DNA of 61,872 bases. Source: an uncultured Alphaproteobacteria bacterium. Lineage in GTDB: Bacteria; Pseudomonadota; Alphaproteobacteria; Rhizobiales; Beijerinckiaceae. Location of the stretch: contig CALKHP010000051.1 of assembly GCA_937988775.1 (NCBI GenBank), positions 1 to 61,872 on the forward strand, read 5' to 3'. The notes under the pieces were generated by a model that saw only the letters and a program-made list of their open reading frames with translations, made no database searches and had not been told where the DNA came from. A program made the translations under genes and the position numbers. Below, in pieces: positions 59,034 through 61,872 of this stretch; the first letter of the stretch is position 1, and the number at the start of each line of letters is the position of its first letter.

Positions 59034-59882
59034 TCAGGCCGCCTCGCGCGTATCGCTGGCGAGATCGTGGTTCGCGGCCGCAGCCAGCGTGACCGAGGCC
59101 TTGATCGGCAGATGGTCCGAGGCGAGCCGTGCCAGCGGCGTATCATGCACCGCGACCGGGGAGAGCGCGGCCTGACGGTTGGCGATGATGCGGTCGAGCG
59201 CCAGCAGCGGGAACCGCGACGGGAAGCTCGGCGCCGTGGCGGGAAGGCGCCCAAGCGCCGTTTCCAGCAGGTTGAGTGCGGAGCGGTCGTTGACGCGCCA
59301 CTCGTTGAGATCGCCCATCAGCAGCGTCGGAATGTCGTGGCTGTCGCGCATGATGTCGCAGATCATGTCGACCTGGCGCGTGCGCGAGCGGCGCAGCAGC
59401 CCGAAATGGGCCGCGATGATCCGGACCGCGCCGCCGCCTTCCAGTTCGATTTCGGTCAGGATCGCGCCACGCGGCTCCAATCCCGGCAGGCTGATCTGGC
59501 GTACCGTGCGCACGCTGCCGCGCCGGAACAGCACGACATTGCCGTGCCAGCCATGTGCCTTTGCCCGGCCGAGCACCGGTACGCGCGCAAGGCCGGTCTC
59601 GCGTTCGAGACGGTCGAGATCGAGGAGCCCGTCGCGCTCGCCGAAGCGTTTGTCGGCCTCCTGCAAGGCGATGACATCGGCGCCGATCTCGCGAATGACC
59701 TGGACGATGCGCGCAGGGTCGAAGCGCCCGTCGGTGCCGACGCATTTATGGACATTGTAGGATGCGACGAGCAGGTCTCCCCGCGCGACGCTGTCGGGCT
59801 TGAAGTTGGCGCCTGCTGGACCCCGCTTTTGTCTGATTCTCCGAAGGAGTGTGGTACGAAGGGTGATATCCAGCCTGTCCAT
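59034..59882 (-). CDS. Endonuclease/exonuclease/phosphatase (EEP) family protein
   Basis: Mg-dependent hydrolase of 282 aa with the EEP fold. SYNVHKCVGTDGRFDP (about 41-56), the metal Glu in IALQEAD (about 70-76), AAHFGLLRRSRTRQ, the DxN catalytic pair in LMGDLNEW and the final Asp-His in ASDHLPI (about 259-265). Members cleave DNA, inositol phosphates or phospholipid head groups. It is on the same strand as the phospholipase-D-like gene upstream, a common pairing that hints at phospholipid metabolism. Confidence 0.88.
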   Translation of the reverse strand: MDRLDITLRTTLLRRIRQKRGPAGANFKPDSVARGDLLVASYNVHKCVGTDGRFDPARIVQVIREIGADVIALQEADKRFGERDGLLDLDRLERETGLARVPVLGRAKAHGWHGNVVLFRRGSVRTVRQISLPGLEPRGAILTEIELEGGGAVRIIAAHFGLLRRSRTRQVDMICDIMRDSHDIPTLLMGDLNEWRVNDRSALNLLETALGRLPATAPSFPSRFPLLALDRIIANRQAALSPVAVHDTPLARLASDHLPIKASVTLAAAANHDLASDTREAA

Positions 59883-59932
59883 GATGTTTTCCGTCGTGGG
59901 CGCCGACCGCCGACCTTGCCCATTTGGCCTCT

Positions 59933-59960
59933 ACTATAACTGGGTATGGCCGAGGGTCCA
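59933..59960 (-). promoter_or_regulatory. Possible promoter of the EEP-family gene
   Basis: Read on the minus strand: TGGACC (59955-59960), 16-nt spacer, TATAGT (59933-59938), 50 bp before the start at 59882. Would allow expression apart from the upstream phospholipase-D-like gene. Confidence 0.4.
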
Positions 59961-59994
59961 CGCAACCGATCGCCGCATCCGCGCCAGCCTGTTT

Positions 59995-61455
59995 TCAGAG
60001 GTAGGGCGAGCCGAGCCATAACACGCGGTCGACGAGCCGCGAGAGAAACGGGCGCCTGTGCAATTCGGCCAGCGTCACCTCCCTGGCGTTGCCGATCGCG
60101 CTGTCGATGCGTGCCTCGATCCTTTTGGCGAAACCGGCATCGAGGATTTCGATGTCGATCTCGAAATTCAGCCGCAACGACCGCGGGTCGAGGTTGGAAG
60201 AGCCGATGAACGCCCAGGTGGAATCGACCGCCAGCAGCTTGGAATGGTCGAACGGCCCTTGCGCGCGCCAGATGCGGCAATAGCTCCTGAGCACCTGGTT
60301 GAACTGCGCGCGCATCGCGCGGTCGACGAGAACGAGGTTGTTGGCCGAGGGCACGACGATATCGATGGCGACGCCGCGTCGCGCGGCCGTCGTCAACGCG
60401 CTGATCAACTCGCGGTCGGGCAGAAAATAAGGTGACATGATGCGGATCGAGTGGCGCGCCACGGAGAAGGCGCCCATCAGCATCTTGTGGTTGGCCTCGA
60501 GGCTGTCATCCGGCCCCGAGGGCAGGGCGCGCATCAGCATGGGGGCGTCCGGTTGCCGCGCCGTCTCGGGCGTGGCGCGCCAGGTGTCGCCGGCCAGGCG
60601 CTCGCCGCTGGCGAAATGCCAGTCCTCGGCGGCGATCGAGAAGATATCGGCGACCACCGGACCCACGATCTGGAAATGCGTGTCGCAGGCCCGGTCGGCG
60701 CCGGCGAACTCCGCCGTGAAGCCTTGCCGTATGTTCATGCCGCCGACAAAAGCCCGCGCGCCGTCGACGACCAGGATTTTCCGGTGCGTCCTGAGATTGG
60801 CATAGGGCAGGCGCAGCCCCATGATGATGCTGCCGTTGAACACATCCGTGGTGATGCCGCCCTGGCGCAGATAGCGCACGATGCTGGGCACGGAATAGCG
60901 TGCCCCGACCGCATCGATCAGCACCCTGACGCTGACGCCGCGCCCGGCCGCCGCGATCAGCGCATCCGCGATGCGCAGCCCGATCGGATCGCGGTCGAAA
61001 ATATAGGTTTCGAGGATCACGCAGCGTTGCGCATCCGTGATGGCCGCGATCATCGCGGCATAAGCCTCGTCACCGCTCTCGAGCATGGTGGCGACGTTCG
61101 CCGTGCTCAGTGTGTGATGGGTCAGCCTGTCGCCCACGCGCTTGAGCGCGGCGAACTGCCGGCCGAACAGCGCGCTCACGTGGTCGTCGGTCGCGTCGAA
61201 ACGCGGGTGCGCCACGACCCGGTGCCCGGTGGCCGAGCGCCCGGCCGCGACCGATCCGCGCCTGATCCGGTTGATTCCGGCAATGGCGTAAACCGCCGCG
61301 CCGACGAAGGGCGAGAGCAGGATGACGCCGACCCAGCCGATCGCCGCACGCACCTCGTCCTTCGTCATCGCCGCATGCGCCGCGGCAAGCGCCGCGAGCA
61401 GCACCGAGGCAAGCGCGACAAAATGGGGCCAGTATGTGACTAGGAAGGCGGACAT
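59995..61455 (-). CDS. Phospholipase D-family protein, cardiolipin synthase type
   Basis: Membrane-bound phosphatidyltransferase of 486 aa. Two N-terminal helices (about 6-28 and 38-60, GWVGVILLSPFVGAAVYAIA) are followed by two HKD motifs: THRKILVVDG (about 218-227) and DHSKLLAVDS (about 400-410). This is the layout of Cls, which joins two phosphatidylglycerols into cardiolipin. Length and order match ClsA-type enzymes, but a phospholipase D role is possible. Start ATG 61455. Confidence 0.9.
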   Translation of the reverse strand: MSAFLVTYWPHFVALASVLLAALAAAHAAMTKDEVRAAIGWVGVILLSPFVGAAVYAIAGINRIRRGSVAAGRSATGHRVVAHPRFDATDDHVSALFGRQFAALKRVGDRLTHHTLSTANVATMLESGDEAYAAMIAAITDAQRCVILETYIFDRDPIGLRIADALIAAAGRGVSVRVLIDAVGARYSVPSIVRYLRQGGITTDVFNGSIIMGLRLPYANLRTHRKILVVDGARAFVGGMNIRQGFTAEFAGADRACDTHFQIVGPVVADIFSIAAEDWHFASGERLAGDTWRATPETARQPDAPMLMRALPSGPDDSLEANHKMLMGAFSVARHSIRIMSPYFLPDRELISALTTAARRGVAIDIVVPSANNLVLVDRAMRAQFNQVLRSYCRIWRAQGPFDHSKLLAVDSTWAFIGSSNLDPRSLRLNFEIDIEILDAGFAKRIEARIDSAIGNAREVTLAELHRRPFLSRLVDRVLWLGSPYL

Positions 61456-61654
61456 GGCCTAACAGTCTAGGGAGCAGACTTCATCCTGTCATTGGCGTCG
61501 GCGCGGGCGTCCACGGGAAACATTGCGGTGGATCTGGTCTCGCACAGGGCAGAGCCGGCCAGGAAAATCCGGACAGCTCTGAAACGCGGGTTTTCAAGCG
61601 GTTGCCTGCGCTTGCACCCCGCAGCAGGACTACCTGCCTTGTCCGTTGCCCGGT

Positions 61655-61872
61655 TCAGCCTGCAATTTCGTGGCGCACGCGCACGAGGCTGACGATCGCG
61701 GCGAGGGCGGCGAAGACCGCGGCCAGCACCAGCGCCACCTCCGGCGCCGCGCCGAACGGGACGATCCCGAAGATCACCGCCATCGCGATGGCGCCGAGGG
61801 TCTGGCCGCTCAGCCGCGCGGTGCCCTGCATGGCGCCGGCGGCGCCGCTGCGCGCCTTGGGCGCCGACAGCA
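61655..61872 (-). CDS. MFS transporter, DHA2/EmrB-like, C-terminal part
   Basis: Reading from the right edge gives 72 residues to a TGA at 61655-61657. They begin LSAPKARSGAAGAMQGTARL, the conserved segment before the last helices of 14-helix drug exporters (EmrB/QacA type). Two hydrophobic stretches follow (GAIAMAVIFGIVPFG and VALVLAAVFAALAAIVSLV). The N-terminus lies outside the window. The 199-bp gap to the phospholipase-D-like gene shows nothing recognisable. Confidence 0.75.
   Translation of the reverse strand, partial: LSAPKARSGAAGAMQGTARLSGQTLGAIAMAVIFGIVPFGAAPEVALVLAAVFAALAAIVSLVRVRHEIAG

Noticed and set aside
1..61872. CRISPR array, tRNA/rRNA genes, insertion sequences or prophage
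   Set aside because: I looked for regularly spaced repeats, tRNA-like cloverleaf and CCA ends, transposase motifs and IS-like terminal repeats and found none. Short or degenerate cases could be missed by eye.

Overview
The window is GC-rich, densely packed DNA of the kind found in free-living Hyphomicrobiales (Rhizobiales, alphaproteobacteria). The grounds are the codon bias, the many ABC uptake systems, the CaiB/acyl-CoA dehydrogenase pairs and the GntR/LacI/IclR regulators. No rRNA, tRNA, phage, transposase or CRISPR was seen. Most of it is an accessory catabolic region: four ABC importers, each with its own enzymes and regulator, followed by an efflux and envelope block. Genus-level placement is not supported by the sequence alone.

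Layout. (1) 1-5306: a partial isopropylmalate/isocitrate-type dehydrogenase (cut by the left edge), two GntR regulators, and an acyl-CoA dehydrogenase plus CaiB-type CoA-transferase pair. (2) 5335-12513: an M20 amidohydrolase, a spermidine/putrescine-type ABC importer (ATPase and two permeases on the minus strand, Tat-exported binding protein on the plus strand), a small ferredoxin-fold-like protein, and a LacI regulator. Two identical 17-bp LacI-type operators tie the amidohydrolase to the small-protein gene. (3) 20192 down to 12540 (minus): an eight-gene run with LivH, a LivM-LivG fusion, LivF, an M20 peptidase, two NIPSNAP-like proteins, a branched-chain-type binding protein and a second copy of the ferredoxin-fold-like protein. 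(4) 20503-25102: two SDR dehydrogenases, a penicillin-acylase-family hydrolase and a CsbD stress protein. (5) 25300-36170: an isocitrate-lyase/PEP-mutase family lyase, then LivG, LivF, a LivH-LivM fusion and a binding protein, a ThDP enzyme, a second acyl-CoA dehydrogenase/CaiB pair and an IclR regulator. Three copies of an ATTTCATTnAATGAAAT-like operator precede the two transcription units. (6) 36194-38300: a divergent Aat-like aminoacyl-transferase and a membrane acyltransferase. (7) 38483-51954: a divergent locus with a PuuB-like oxidase, an M24 protein and an 864-aa unknown protein on the minus strand. On the plus strand lie a polyamine-type ABC importer, LacI, an aldehyde dehydrogenase and two aberrant M19 dipeptidases. 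(8) 52076-53222: head-to-head remnants of a LysR gene and a TRAP dctM gene, meeting at what looks like a deletion scar. (9) 53305-61872: TetR, RND adaptor and pump, an FMN reductase, an EEP-family hydrolase, a phospholipase-D/cardiolipin-synthase protein and the end of an MFS transporter.

How the genes may work together is inferred from neighbourhood. Each importer probably feeds its adjacent enzymes. Region 5 has the parts for importing a carboxylate, activating it with CoA, dehydrogenating it and cleaving it. Region 7 has the parts for oxidising an imported amine or gamma-glutamyl/dipeptide-like compound to an acid. Neither matches a pathway I can name, and both are the best candidates here for undescribed catabolism.
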